Shown here piece after piece: positions 17,563 to 26,953 of a stretch of DNA of 64,000 bases; the first letter of the stretch is position 1, and every line of letters begins with the position of its first letter. Below the pieces are notes generated by a model that did not search any database, had not been told where the DNA came from, and saw nothing but the letters and a program-made list of their open reading frames with translations. The DNA is from Acetobacter suratthaniensis. Its GTDB lineage: Bacteria > Pseudomonadota > Alphaproteobacteria > Acetobacterales > Acetobacteraceae. The DNA lies in the NCBI RefSeq assembly GCF_017377745.1, contig NZ_JAFVMG010000004.1, forward strand, positions 1-64,000. The letters are read 5' to 3'. A program made the position numbers and the translations under genes.

Positions 17563-18909
17563 TTACTGTGCCCGACGTTTGGACACGAACGTGAAAATGC
17601 AGGCCATCACAGCCATAAAGCCCACGTAAATCGCGCCGATTTCAAGGTTGTAGTAAATAACGGCAATCAGCGCGATCACCGCAAAAACAAGAGCCAGCCC
17701 CGGCAGCAGCGGATAAAGCGGTGCGCTGTACGGGCGGACGAGAGAAGGCTCCTTGATACGCAGCCGGAACAGGCTGGCCATGCTGAGAATATACATGGTG
17801 AGCGCACCAAACACCGACATGGTCACCAGTGTGGCAGTCAGGGACTGTCCAGCAATGGAGATAACATCATCAGAGAAAATGGCGGCAATCCCGACCAGAC
17901 CCCCGGCAATGGTGGCAACATACGGCGTGCGGAAACGCGGGTGCAGACGGCCAAGCACGGCAGGCAGGAAACCCGCACGGGCCAGAGCGAAAATCTGACG
18001 CGCATAGCCCATGATAATGCCGTGCAGAGAGGCCACAAGCCCGAACAGGCCCAGCCATACCAGCATGTGCAGCCAGCCGCTATTCGCCCCCACAACCGTT
18101 TTCATGGCCTGCGGCAGCGGGTCATTCAGGTTGGCCAGAGCATGCCAGTCGCCCACGCCACCAGCAAAGATCATGACACCGAAAGCAAGGCTGACCAGCG
18201 TGAGAACGCCAGCGATATAGGCAACCGGAATGGAGCGGCGCGGATCTTTTGCTTCTTCCGCCGCCATAGCAACACCTTCAATGGCGAGAAAGAACCAGAT
18301 GGCAAACGGAATGGCGGCAAAAATACCCCCCATCGCTTCCCAGCCGAAATGCGGCGCCACACCCCAGCCGTCCTTGACGAAGTTATCCCATGAGAAACCC
18401 GGCGCAACCACGCCCATGAACACCAGCAGCTCGATAATGGCCGCAACGGTCACGAACAGTTCGAAGGTCGCGGCAATATGCACCCCGACGATGTTCAGTG
18501 TCATGAAGACCACATATGCCCCAAGAGCTGCCACTTTAGGCGACAGGTTGGGAAACTGCACGTTCAGATAAGCACCAATCGCAAGCGAGATGGCAGGCGG
18601 CGCAAAAATGAACTCAACCAGCGTTGCCAGGCCAGCCACAAGGCCACCCCAACGCCCGAACGCACGCAGGCTGTAAGCAAAAGGCCCACCAGCATGCGGC
18701 ACAGCGCAGGTCAGTTCCGTAAAGCTGAAAATAAAGGCTGTGTACATCACGGCCACGAACACTGTCGCCACGAAGAAGCCCAGCGTGCCCGCCGTACCCC
18801 AGCCATAGCTCCAGCCGAAATACTCACCCGAAATCACAAGACCGACAGCGATACCCCACAGATGAAACGCGCTTAGGGATTTGCTGAGATGTGTCGACTC
18901 TTCAGCCAT
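17563..18909 (-). CDS. eat: Ethanolamine permease
   Basis: This 448-residue APC-superfamily transporter has about 12 hydrophobic segments and the N-terminal signature SLSAFHLWGIAVGLVISGEYFGWSYGWG, which I recognise from ethanolamine permeases (Eat family). It also has the glycine-rich PHAGGPFAYSLRAFGRWGG motif and AIEGVAMAAEEAKDPRRSIP. Its location 19 bases downstream of eutC supports ethanolamine uptake. Other amines cannot be excluded from sequence alone. Two tandem terminators follow. Confidence 0.9.
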   Translation of the reverse strand: MAEESTHLSKSLSAFHLWGIAVGLVISGEYFGWSYGWGTAGTLGFFVATVFVAVMYTAFIFSFTELTCAVPHAGGPFAYSLRAFGRWGGLVAGLATLVEFIFAPPAISLAIGAYLNVQFPNLSPKVAALGAYVVFMTLNIVGVHIAATFELFVTVAAIIELLVFMGVVAPGFSWDNFVKDGWGVAPHFGWEAMGGIFAAIPFAIWFFLAIEGVAMAAEEAKDPRRSIPVAYIAGVLTLVSLAFGVMIFAGGVGDWHALANLNDPLPQAMKTVVGANSGWLHMLVWLGLFGLVASLHGIIMGYARQIFALARAGFLPAVLGRLHPRFRTPYVATIAGGLVGIAAIFSDDVISIAGQSLTATLVTMSVFGALTMYILSMASLFRLRIKEPSLVRPYSAPLYPLLPGLALVFAVIALIAVIYYNLEIGAIYVGFMAVMACIFTFVSKRRAQ

Positions 18910-18928
18910 ATGTAAAAAAATCCTTCAT

Positions 18929-19729
18929 TCAAGAAAGGCGATCCACGCTTCCGATCGCGCCACCTTCGGGAGCCGCGTCCTTGAGGCCGACCCCCGTCAA
19001 TTTAAGATGCCTGGCTTCGCGCATGAGCCAGGCCAGCTTGTCCGCAGCCACCTGCACGGACAGCCCGTGCGGATGGATATTGGACAGGCAATTCCGTGAT
19101 GAATCCGGGCACCCCACATACGGCGCGTAAGTCAGATACACGCCCATGCTGTCCGCAACGCTCAGGCCCGGACGCTCCCCGATCATAACCACCACCATAC
19201 CGGCGCCCATGGTCTGGGCGATTTCATCGCCCAGCGCGACACGGGCCTGTGTCGCCACCACCAGTGGGGCGATCTGCCAGTCGGCCAAACGCGCCCGCAT
19301 GGCTTCAAACAGCGGTACGGCCCCCTGCTGGGTTGCTGTGCTGGATAAACCATCCGCCGCCACGAACACGACATCCCATGCGCCCTTTGGCAGGGCCGCC
19401 AGCGACTCCTCGGACAGCCTGCGGCCCAGATCCGGCCTGCGCAGATAGGTTGAACGATCCGGTGCGCGGCTGTTCACGTGCAAAAAAGGCTCATCCGCCA
19501 GAGCCTGTTCGATACAGGCCACATCAAGCGGCGTATGCACGGCATCGCGTGCCTGTGCATGGGCTGCCTGAAACTCAAGCACATCGGGCGTTTTCAGCGT
19601 GTTGCCACTGCGGGCCAGACCGATGCGTGCACGGGTGTACTGGCGCAGCGGCTTCCAGTCATCCTGCCCACTGGTGCTGACACCCTGCCCTGCGGCTGCG
19701 GGCACCCCCCGCGTGACATCCGCGCTCAT
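18929..19729 (-). CDS. eutC: Ethanolamine ammonia-lyase small subunit
   Basis: This 266-residue small subunit helps bind adenosylcobalamin in ethanolamine ammonia-lyase, which splits ethanolamine into acetaldehyde and ammonia. Family segments seen are RARIGLARSGNTLKTPDVLEFQ, HARDAVHTPLD-like QARDAVHTPLD, FVAADGLSSTATQQGAVPLF and MIGERPGLSVADSMGVYLTY, plus a C-terminal RNCLSNIHPHGL. It overlaps eutB by 4 bases (ATGA). Confidence 0.95.
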   Translation of the reverse strand: MSADVTRGVPAAAGQGVSTSGQDDWKPLRQYTRARIGLARSGNTLKTPDVLEFQAAHAQARDAVHTPLDVACIEQALADEPFLHVNSRAPDRSTYLRRPDLGRRLSEESLAALPKGAWDVVFVAADGLSSTATQQGAVPLFEAMRARLADWQIAPLVVATQARVALGDEIAQTMGAGMVVVMIGERPGLSVADSMGVYLTYAPYVGCPDSSRNCLSNIHPHGLSVQVAADKLAWLMREARHLKLTGVGLKDAAPEGGAIGSVDRLS

Positions 19730-21114
19730 GCTGCACCTGCCAGACTTGCAAGCCGGGTCTGGCCGGGGGCAAGGGCGCGCATACGCTCACTGGCACCGTC
19801 ATACAGCCCCATACGCTCAAGCCATGCGGCAAATTCCGGCGCGGGCTTGAGGCCCAGCAGACTGCGCAGCGTCAGAATATCGTGGAAGGCAAGGCTCTGG
19901 TAATTGAGCATGACATCATCCGCCCCCGGCACCCCGATCAGGAAGGTAATGCCCGCAGCACCCAGCAGCACCATCAGGGTATCCATATCATCCTGATCGG
20001 CTTCAGCATGGTTGGTGTAGCAGGCGTCACACCCCATTGGCACACCCAGAAGCTTGGCGCAGAAATGATCTTCCAGCCCCGCGCGAATGATCTGCTTGCC
20101 GTCATACAGATATTCCGGGCCGATAAAGCCCACGACCGTATTGACCAGCAGCGGCTTGTAGGCACGGGCCACGGCATAGGCGCGGGCTTCGACCGTCTGC
20201 TGGTCCACCCCATGATGGGCGTCAGCCGAAAGGGCCGCCCCCTGCCCGGTTTCGAAATACATGACATTCTGGCCAACCGTGCCACGCTTGAGCGACAGCG
20301 CCGCATCATAGGCTTCCTGAAGGATAGCCAGGGTTACGCCAAAACCTTCATTCGCCTTCTGGGTGCCCGCAATGGACTGGAACACCAGATCAACGGCACC
20401 GCCCCGGTTCATGATTTCGATGGTGTTGGTCACATGCGTCAGCACGCAGGTCTGTGTGGGAATATCGTATTGCTGGCGGGCATGATCGAGCATATCGAGC
20501 AGGGCCAGACCATTGGCCACGCTATCGGTTGCGGGGTTGATGCCAATCACCGCATCGCCAATCCCGCACAGCAGCCCATCAAGCGTGGAGGCCGCAATCC
20601 CTTTAAGGTCATCTGTCGGGTGGTTGGGTTGCAGGCGCGATGTCAGGCAGCCTTCCAGCCCGATGGTGTTACGGAACTTGGTGACAACGCGAATCTTGCG
20701 CGCAACCGACATCAGATCCTGATTACGCATGATCTTACTGACAGCGGCCGCCATTTCCGGCGTAATACCCGGCGCGACAGCACTCAGTGTCGCGGCATCG
20801 GCTTCATGCGACAAGAGCCAGTCACGGAACTGCCCCACCGTCATGTGGGCAAGCCGGGCAAAGGCTGGCTTGTCATGCGTATCCACGATCAGGCGGGTTA
20901 CGTCGTCTTCCTCATAAGGCACCAGCGCCGTTTCAAGGAATGTGCGCAAGGGCAGGTCGGCCAGCGCATAACGGGCCGCTACGCGCTGCGCATCCGATGT
21001 CGCACACAGCCCGGCAAGCTGATCGCCCGAGCGGACAGGAGAAGCAGCCGCCAGCAAGTCCTTCAGGGTTTCAAAACTATAGGTTTCCCCCCCCAGGGTG
21101 TGACGGTACGCCAT
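19726..21114 (-). CDS. eutB: Ethanolamine ammonia-lyase large subunit
   Basis: This 462-residue large subunit forms the substrate-binding barrel of the adenosylcobalamin-dependent lyase. Conserved stretches include FRNTIGLEGCLTSRLQPNHPTDD, DAVIGINPATDSV, TCVLTHVTNTIEIMNRG and TVVGFIGPEYLYDGKQIIRAGLEDHFCAKLLG. The ATG at 21114 is chosen because CTGGAGGC lies just upstream and MAYRHTLGGETYSF is the usual N-terminus; the frame stays open for 46 more codons. No EutA reactivase, microcompartment or cobalamin synthesis gene is nearby. Confidence 0.96.
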   Translation of the reverse strand: MAYRHTLGGETYSFETLKDLLAAASPVRSGDQLAGLCATSDAQRVAARYALADLPLRTFLETALVPYEEDDVTRLIVDTHDKPAFARLAHMTVGQFRDWLLSHEADAATLSAVAPGITPEMAAAVSKIMRNQDLMSVARKIRVVTKFRNTIGLEGCLTSRLQPNHPTDDLKGIAASTLDGLLCGIGDAVIGINPATDSVANGLALLDMLDHARQQYDIPTQTCVLTHVTNTIEIMNRGGAVDLVFQSIAGTQKANEGFGVTLAILQEAYDAALSLKRGTVGQNVMYFETGQGAALSADAHHGVDQQTVEARAYAVARAYKPLLVNTVVGFIGPEYLYDGKQIIRAGLEDHFCAKLLGVPMGCDACYTNHAEADQDDMDTLMVLLGAAGITFLIGVPGADDVMLNYQSLAFHDILTLRSLLGLKPAPEFAAWLERMGLYDGASERMRALAPGQTRLASLAGAA

Positions 21115-21450
21115 AAAACTGCCTCCAGTATGCCAGCCAGCGGAACAGAGGCTCAGACCTCCTTCCGGTTCGAAGTCGTAACCATACATAAAACAGTCTG
21201 TGCAGGACACAAGCACCGAGCGGATTTTCGCAAAAACTCCACACATCCCCACATACCCGCCCCCTTATCGGCCATTAAACGGCGGTTCATACCCATGCAA
21301 AAACCCTCTACCTGATGCAGCCACGCAACAGCGGATGAGATTCTGCCCCCCACTACGTTGCGAACGATCCTGCCCGTGGCGGGCATCAACCCGTCCGTGC
21401 GGGGTTTTTCCCTCTTGCATCTTCCCCCAAAGCCTGCTTGCAGATACGCC
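21115..21450. promoter_or_regulatory. Divergent promoter region between eutB and cysG
   Basis: This 336-bp gap separates eutB (leftward) from cysG (rightward). Open frames in it are extensions of the flanking genes or their shadows. I see the eutB ribosome-binding site next to 21115 and no riboswitch, in particular nothing I can recognise as a cobalamin element. Promoters for both directions are expected but not clear by eye. Confidence 0.4.
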
Positions 21451-22872
21451 ATGCAGCCCACATCAGACAGGACAGACTGGTTCCCTATCGTACTCCGCAT
21501 GGAAGGCGCGCGCGCGCTTGTAGTGGGGGGCGGGCAGGTCGCCGCCAATAAAACGCGCCTGCTGGTTCAGACAGGCGCACAGGTTCACGTCCAGTCCGCC
21601 AATCTGTGCGACGAACTGGCCCAGATGGCCACACAGGACGCAGAGCGCGAAGGCCGCTTTATCCATATCGCGCGCGATGCAACCCCAGCGGATGCCGCAC
21701 ATTGGGCCGCACAGGGGTTCAGGCTGGTTTATCTCGCCACTAACGATCAAGCACTCAACCACACACTGGCAGCGCTGTGCCAGCAGCATAACCTTCCAGT
21801 TTGCGCGGTGGATGACCCTGCGGTGTCCTCTTTCATTACCCCTGCCCTGATTACACGCGGGCCGGTGCAGGTTGCCATTTCCACAGGTGGGGCAGCCCCC
21901 GTGCTGGCGCGGCGGCTCCGCACGCGTATCGAGCAGATATTGCCAGATGGGCTGGGCCGTCTGGCCCGCTTCATGCAAGCACAGCGGAGCTGGCTGCGTG
22001 CGCGCCTGCCCGAAGCCGGTGCGCGCAGGCAGGTGTGGGAGCGTTTCATCGACGGCCCCGGCGGCAAGCTGGGCATGGATGGCCAGGCCGAAGAAGCCCG
22101 CAAAGCCCTTGATGATCTGCTGGAAAACCCCACCCCACGCGGCGAAGTCTGGCTGGTTGGCGCTGGCCCCGGCAACCCCGATCTGCTGAGCCTCGCAGCA
22201 CTGCGCATGATGCAGGATGCGGATGTGGTGCTGTATGATAACCTCGTGGCGCCCACGATCATGAACTACATCCGGCGCGATGCAGAGCTTGTTTTTGTAG
22301 GCAAAAGCAGCAACCGCCACACCCTGCCGCAGGGCGATATCAATGCTGAACTGGTCCGCCGGGCAAAGCAGGGCCTGCGCGTGCTGCGCCTTAAGGGGGG
22401 CGATCCGTTTATTTTCGGACGGGGCGGCGAGGAAATCGAAACACTGGCTCAGGCCGGTGTGCCATTCCGTATCATCCCCGGCATTTCGGCGGCCAATGGG
22501 TGCGCGGCCTATGCCGGTATTCCCCTCACCCACCGTGACTGCGCCCAGTCATGCCTGTTCATAACGGGCCATGCCCGGGCTGACGGCACCCTGCATCTGG
22601 ACTGGGAAACCATCGCCCTGCATAATCAGACGGTGGTCATCTATATGGGCCTTGCCGCCCTGCCCCAGCTTTGCATGCGCCTGATCGAACACGGCCTGCC
22701 ACCAGACTGGCCCGCCGCACTGATCGAGCGCGGCACCCTGCCAGAACAGCGCGTGCTGTGCGCCACCCTGTCGGATCTGGCAGAAAAAGCCACCGAGCAG
22801 GGTATAAGCAGTCCCGCCCTGATTGTGGTGGGCGAAGTTGTCCGCCACCGCATTCTTCCCGCCGGACAATAG
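21451..22872 (+). CDS. cysG: Siroheme synthase (trifunctional CysG)
   Basis: This 473-residue protein makes siroheme from uroporphyrinogen III. The N-terminal dehydrogenase/ferrochelatase domain (residues 1-215) has GARALVVGGGQVAANKTRLL and [23 protein letters not shown]. The C-terminal methyltransferase domain (about 220-465) has VWLVGAGPGNPDLLSLAALR, LKGGDPFIFGRGGEE and GISAANGCAAYAGIPLTHRD. The start at 21451 (MQPTSDRTDWFPIV) fits the family N-terminus although its ribosome-binding site is weak. It ends 2 bases before the lipoprotein gene. Siroheme serves sulfite or nitrite reductase, neither of which is in the window. Confidence 0.94.
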   Translation: MQPTSDRTDWFPIVLRMEGARALVVGGGQVAANKTRLLVQTGAQVHVQSANLCDELAQMATQDAEREGRFIHIARDATPADAAHWAAQGFRLVYLATNDQALNHTLAALCQQHNLPVCAVDDPAVSSFITPALITRGPVQVAISTGGAAPVLARRLRTRIEQILPDGLGRLARFMQAQRSWLRARLPEAGARRQVWERFIDGPGGKLGMDGQAEEARKALDDLLENPTPRGEVWLVGAGPGNPDLLSLAALRMMQDADVVLYDNLVAPTIMNYIRRDAELVFVGKSSNRHTLPQGDINAELVRRAKQGLRVLRLKGGDPFIFGRGGEEIETLAQAGVPFRIIPGISAANGCAAYAGIPLTHRDCAQSCLFITGHARADGTLHLDWETIALHNQTVVIYMGLAALPQLCMRLIEHGLPPDWPAALIERGTLPEQRVLCATLSDLAEKATEQGISSPALIVVGEVVRHRILPAGQ

Positions 22873-22874
22873 CC

Positions 22875-24851
22875 ATGCCCTTCCGCTCCCTTACGGCCCG
22901 CAGAGCACAAGCCCCACTTCTTATGGCGGCTCTGGCCGTATTGCTGAGCGGTTGCGCCACACCGGTTTCGGTTCATACCATGGGGCTGGCGGACAGTTAC
23001 CGTGAGCGCACGCACAGCGCTCTGGACGGGCCGCGCCTCAGCACCCAGACCCAATCCGTTCTGGAACGCCAGAACCTGACAGACACATGGAAAAAACACC
23101 CCCAGCAGGCACTGGCCACCCTGCGCGCAAGCACACAGGCGCGTTTTTATACGCCTGATCTGCCCAGCCAGCTTTTTGCTCTGTCGGAACTCAATTACCA
23201 GCTTGCCCGTAAAACGCAGGCTCCCGCCGCCTTTATGGCGACCGCGCTGTATGCCTACGCCTATCTTCAGCCCGATGCCCCAACAGCCGAACGCCCCACG
23301 CCGTACGATACCCGCGTACAGCAGGCCAGCGCCCTGTATATGCTGGGCCTGACCGGCGCATTCGGCAGCCCGGTCAATCCAGACAGCCAGCGCTGGACGC
23401 TGCCTTTTGCAACACTCGACCTATACGCGAACCCAGCCGAACGGTTATGGCATGGCCAAACCCTGAGCGACTTCCAGCCCACAGCCCAGCTGAAGGTTTC
23501 TGGCCTGCAAAACCTCTACACCACCCCCGGTCTGGGTGAGCCGCTGGCGGCTGTGCCGCAAAGCGATTCACAACCCAATACGGCCTTTACAGTAACCGAC
23601 AAGGTGCGCGTTCCCGTTAATCTGAACCTGAGCATAGCCGACCCACGCCGCCAGATTCTCTCAGACAGGATCACCGGCCGCATTATTCTGACACCGCTTG
23701 ACCAGACAACGCAGTTTGACACAAAATCCGATACCCCCCCTCTGCAATATGACCAGACCGCCGCACGCGCCATAAGCCTTAGCCAGCCAGAAATATGGTC
23801 AAGCGAATACAAGGGTTTTCTCGACGGACGCTTTTTTGACAATGGCCGACGGTCACAGCTTTTCGCTATTGAACCGCATCAGCATGGACGCATGCCGGTT
23901 ATCCTGATTCACGGCACAGCCTCCAGTCCGGGGCGATGGGCAGACATGGTCAATGACCTTCTGCAAGATAAAGACATAAGCAACAATTTTGAATTCTGGT
24001 TTTTTTCCTATGCCACGGGAAACCCCATTCCATATTCCGCCCTGCAACTGCGCCGCGCGATAAAAAAAGCACTGGCTGATCTGGGTGGCCCGCAGGCAGA
24101 CCCGGCTCTGGGCCAGATTACCCTTATCGGCCATAGTCAGGGTGGTTTGCTGGCCAAAATGCTCACCATTTCACCACAAGACCACCTATGGAACGGGCTG
24201 ATGAAACGCCCGCTCTCCAGTCTGGATTTGCCCAAACGGACAAGCCGCTTTCTCGATCAGGCACTCATGCCGACCGCCATGCCGGAAATCCGGCGCGAGA
24301 TTTTTATTTCAACACCCCAGCACGGCAGCTATCTTGCCGGGCTTTCAATCGCGCATTTTATCGGCGGCCTTGTTACCTTCCCTGTTTCTATCAAGGATGT
24401 GACAAAGCAGATCATGAATGGCAATGCCGATGCCATGAAGCTCGACATGAGTCCGGGGCGGCTGGGTAGCGTTTATGCCATGTCTCCCCATAGCGCGTTC
24501 ATGCGCACGCTTGCCTCCATTCCTGTTGTGCCAGATGTTGCCACCCATTCCATTATTCCCGTGCAGGATGACAGCCCTCTGAATGTGGCGGATGATGGGG
24601 TAGTTACTTATGAGAGCGCGCATATCCCGGATGTGCGCTCCGAGCTGGTGGTACGCCATTCCAGTCATTCAACGCAGGCCAATCCCGTCACCATTGCTGA
24701 AGTCCGGCGCATCCTGCTTGAACAGCTGGCAGCCTTCCGTCCGGACTTTCACCCCGGTGGTGATGTAGACAGGCGCAATATTGTCAGAATCGGCGGGAGC
24801 TATACCCCGGTTGGCGCCCAACCCGAAACACCGCCTGCAGCCTCTCCATGA
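22875..24851 (+). CDS. Predicted lipoprotein with alpha/beta hydrolase (lipase-like) domain
   Basis: The 658-residue protein has a signal peptide with lipobox (LLMAALAVLLSGC, Cys near residue 26), so it should be lipid-anchored in the envelope. A region of about 300 residues with no family I recognise precedes an alpha/beta-hydrolase domain starting at MPVILIHGTASSPGRWADM, with the nucleophile elbow LIGHSQGG, an ISTPQHGSYLAGLSIAHFIG segment and a late histidine (VVRHSSHS). That suggests a serine esterase or lipase; the substrate is unknown. The frame extends further upstream inside cysG, but the ATG at 22875 immediately before the signal peptide is preferred. It overlaps the next gene by 4 bases. 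Confidence 0.8.
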   Translation: MPFRSLTARRAQAPLLMAALAVLLSGCATPVSVHTMGLADSYRERTHSALDGPRLSTQTQSVLERQNLTDTWKKHPQQALATLRASTQARFYTPDLPSQLFALSELNYQLARKTQAPAAFMATALYAYAYLQPDAPTAERPTPYDTRVQQASALYMLGLTGAFGSPVNPDSQRWTLPFATLDLYANPAERLWHGQTLSDFQPTAQLKVSGLQNLYTTPGLGEPLAAVPQSDSQPNTAFTVTDKVRVPVNLNLSIADPRRQILSDRITGRIILTPLDQTTQFDTKSDTPPLQYDQTAARAISLSQPEIWSSEYKGFLDGRFFDNGRRSQLFAIEPHQHGRMPVILIHGTASSPGRWADMVNDLLQDKDISNNFEFWFFSYATGNPIPYSALQLRRAIKKALADLGGPQADPALGQITLIGHSQGGLLAKMLTISPQDHLWNGLMKRPLSSLDLPKRTSRFLDQALMPTAMPEIRREIFISTPQHGSYLAGLSIAHFIGGLVTFPVSIKDVTKQIMNGNADAMKLDMSPGRLGSVYAMSPHSAFMRTLASIPVVPDVATHSIIPVQDDSPLNVADDGVVTYESAHIPDVRSELVVRHSSHSTQANPVTIAEVRRILLEQLAAFRPDFHPGGDVDRRNIVRIGGSYTPVGAQPETPPAASP

Positions 24852-25861
24852 AGACGCGGGCAAAGCGCGGGCACACGAAATTTCGCACGTTCCGTAAGAT
24901 CATGGGGCGGCTTGCGGTTCTGCTCATCGCGCTGATAGGCGGCGCATCGCTTTTCTATTCCACACTGGAACCCGCAGCCCTGCGGATCGGGTTGAGTATT
25001 GCGTTTCCCGCAGCACTCCTTGGCAGCCTTGCAATCAGGGTACCGCTACGCCGCCGCAGTATCATGCTGGGGCTCTGTCTGGTTCTGGGCATATGGTTCT
25101 GCACCGATCCTGCTCGCAACGACCGTGATTGGGCCGAAGAATATCGCCAGACAGCCGATGCTACCGTGCAGGGGCGCATCGCACATGTCACGAATATCCG
25201 CAATTTCCGTTATCGCACCCCCAGTGATGCCACACCGGCTTATTATGATGCTGATTTTGATCTGGATACGCTCTCCAGCGTCGATCTTGTCACGTCCTAC
25301 TGGGCCGGGCAGGCCATTGCCCATGTCTTTCTGAGTTTTGGCTTTTCAGATGGGCGGCATCTGGCATTTTCCATAGAAACCCGCAGGCAGAAGCGCTTTG
25401 ATTACTCCACCATTGCCGGGTTTTTCCACCATTACGAACTTTTTTATGTTGCGGCGGATGAACGTGATCTGATTGGCGTGCGCACTGATATCCGTCGGGA
25501 GCATGTTTATCTTTACCGCCTGCAACTCTCCGCCGCCACGCGGGAGCGGCTGCTGCGCAGCTATCTGTCTGAACTGCACACACTCACCACACATCCGCGC
25601 TGGTACAATACGCTTACAGCCAACTGCACAACGGAAATACTGGCCCGCTCAGGGGCTAGTCCGCGCTGGCGACTGGACTGGCGTGTGCTCCTGAGCGGCT
25701 ATACGGCCTCGCTCGCCTATGACATCGGGCTGCTTGATCACCACTACCCCTTTGACACCCTACAACGCTTAAGCCTGATCCAGCGCCCTGATGATGCAAA
25801 GCCGAGTGCAAATTACTCGCAAGAAATACGCGAGCATCTTCCACTAACAGACCCACAATAA
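24848..25861 (+). CDS. DUF4105-family (Lnb-type) membrane protein
   Basis: This 337-residue protein begins with basic residues and about three closely spaced membrane segments (residues roughly 16-36, 40-58 and 64-84). A periplasmic domain follows with the DUF4105 pattern: the QAIAHVFLSFGF histidine region, FSIETRR, a tyrosine-rich YLYRL segment and NCTTEIL with a cysteine. The fold is thought to be related to NlpC/P60-type cysteine hydrolases. The role is unknown; tight coupling (ATGA) with the lipoprotein hydrolase suggests a shared envelope function. Confidence 0.75.
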   Translation: MKTRAKRGHTKFRTFRKIMGRLAVLLIALIGGASLFYSTLEPAALRIGLSIAFPAALLGSLAIRVPLRRRSIMLGLCLVLGIWFCTDPARNDRDWAEEYRQTADATVQGRIAHVTNIRNFRYRTPSDATPAYYDADFDLDTLSSVDLVTSYWAGQAIAHVFLSFGFSDGRHLAFSIETRRQKRFDYSTIAGFFHHYELFYVAADERDLIGVRTDIRREHVYLYRLQLSAATRERLLRSYLSELHTLTTHPRWYNTLTANCTTEILARSGASPRWRLDWRVLLSGYTASLAYDIGLLDHHYPFDTLQRLSLIQRPDDAKPSANYSQEIREHLPLTDPQ

Positions 25862-25870
25862 AAGAACACA

Positions 25871-25887
25871 TACCTTCTCAAAAGGTA
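25871..25887 (+). repeat. Short inverted repeat after the DUF4105 gene
   Basis: TACCTT and AAGGTA form a 6-bp stem around a 5-base loop, 9 bases past the stop codon. There is no U-run, so it is a weak terminator or an operator-like element. The remaining A/T-rich gap up to 26026 should carry the bfr promoter. Confidence 0.3.
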
Positions 25888-26026
25888 AATAAAGCCGATC
25901 AAACGAGAACGAATGTCAATTTCACGCCATTTTTTATTTCAAAAAACATATTTACATAAACCATCATTCGCCATTACATAGCATCACAAGTCATCAGAGC
26001 ATTTTCAGACAGGGAGCCTGCACATC

Positions 26027-26512
26027 ATGGCCAAAGACCCCAAGGTTATCGAATACCTCAACCTCCAGCTCACCAACGAGCTGACGGCCATCAACCAATA
26101 CTTCCTGCATGCCCGCACGCTGCGCCACTGGGGCGTGACCCTGCTGGGCAAGAAGGAATATGAAGAATCCATCGAGGAAATGCGCCACGCCGACTGGCTG
26201 ATTGAGCGCATTCTGTATCTGGGTGGCCTGCCCAACGTGCAGCGCATGAACACGATCCTGATCGGTCAGGACGTGAAGGAAATCCTTGAATGCGACCTCA
26301 AGCTTGAAGAAAAGGCGCTGGCCGACCTGCGCGACGGCATTGCCTATTGCGAAAGCGTGCGCGACTTCGTGTCCCGCGATCTGCTGCTGAAAATTCTGGC
26401 CAACGAGGAAGAACATGAAGACTTCCTGGATCGCCAGTTCGACCTGATCCGCCAGATCGGCATTGAGCGTTATATCCAGCTCAACTCCGCTCCGGCACCT
26501 GATCAGGAATAA
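26027..26512 (+). CDS. bfr: Bacterioferritin
   Basis: This 161-residue cytoplasmic iron-storage protein keeps all ferroxidase ligands at the standard numbering: Glu18, Glu51, His54, Glu94, Glu127 and His130. The haem-ligand methionine is at position 52 (EEMRHAD). It would oxidise ferrous iron and store it in a 24-mer shell. It stands alone, with an A/T-rich 165-bp upstream gap and a strong terminator downstream. I see no clear Fur or Irr box. Confidence 0.96.
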   Translation: MAKDPKVIEYLNLQLTNELTAINQYFLHARTLRHWGVTLLGKKEYEESIEEMRHADWLIERILYLGGLPNVQRMNTILIGQDVKEILECDLKLEEKALADLRDGIAYCESVRDFVSRDLLLKILANEEEHEDFLDRQFDLIRQIGIERYIQLNSAPAPDQE

Positions 26513-26525
26513 CAGCCTGCTCTGC

Positions 26526-26554
26526 GGCGGGGCTTCGGCCCCGCCTTATTTTTT
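26526..26554 (+). terminator. Intrinsic terminator of bfr
   Basis: A perfect 8-bp GC stem GGCGGGGC/GCCCCGCC with a TTCG loop (26526-26545) is followed by TTATTTTTT. The T-run doubles as the end of the convergent ArsC-like gene, whose stop codon is at 26546-26548. Confidence 0.92.
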
Positions 26555-26905
26555 ATCAAACAGCTCTGCATAGTGTTCAGGCTTGAAGCCCACCAGAATG
26601 CGGTCTGCCCATTCCACAACCGGGCGTTTGATCAGAGTAGGGTGAGCTTTCATAAGCTCTGTTGCCCGCACTGGGTCCAAGTCCACCTTATCTGCCGGAT
26701 CAAGCCCACGAAATGTCGTGCTGGCACGGTTCAGCAGCACTTCCCAGCCCAGCGCATCCACCCAGCGTTCCAGCGACACACCCGCCATACCGTCTACCCT
26801 ATAGTCATGAAAGACATAGGAAACGCCTTGGCTTTCCAGCCATTGCCGCGCCTTACGCACGGTATCGCAGTTCTTGATTCCATACAGAATGGCCTGAGCG
26901 CCCAT
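26546..26905 (-). CDS. ArsC/Spx-family (YffB-like) thioredoxin-fold reductase
   Basis: This 119-residue protein has the ArsC-like fold with an active-site cysteine at 13 in YGIKNCDTVRKARQWL and the conserved arginine region LIKRPVVEW. The CDTVRKA motif matches the YffB/ArsC-family reductases, thought to be glutathione-dependent thiol reductases, more than true arsenate reductases. The ATG at 26905 follows AAGGGGGAAAG. It lies 48 bases after the HIT gene in the peroxiredoxin-ArsR-HIT run. Confidence 0.82.
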   Translation of the reverse strand: MGAQAILYGIKNCDTVRKARQWLESQGVSYVFHDYRVDGMAGVSLERWVDALGWEVLLNRASTTFRGLDPADKVDLDPVRATELMKAHPTLIKRPVVEWADRILVGFKPEHYAELFDKK

Positions 26906-26953
26906 ACTTTCCCCCTTCTGGCATGATGGCACGGCGCAGGGCCGGGCACCCCT

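Noticed and set aside
21115..21450. Cobalamin riboswitch before the B12-dependent eutB
   Set aside because: I could not find a B12-box-like segment or the expected set of helices in the 336-bp gap.
25862..26026. Fur or Irr box before bacterioferritin
   Set aside because: The gap is A/T-rich and has a short TACCTT/AAGGTA repeat, but nothing close to a recognised iron-box consensus.
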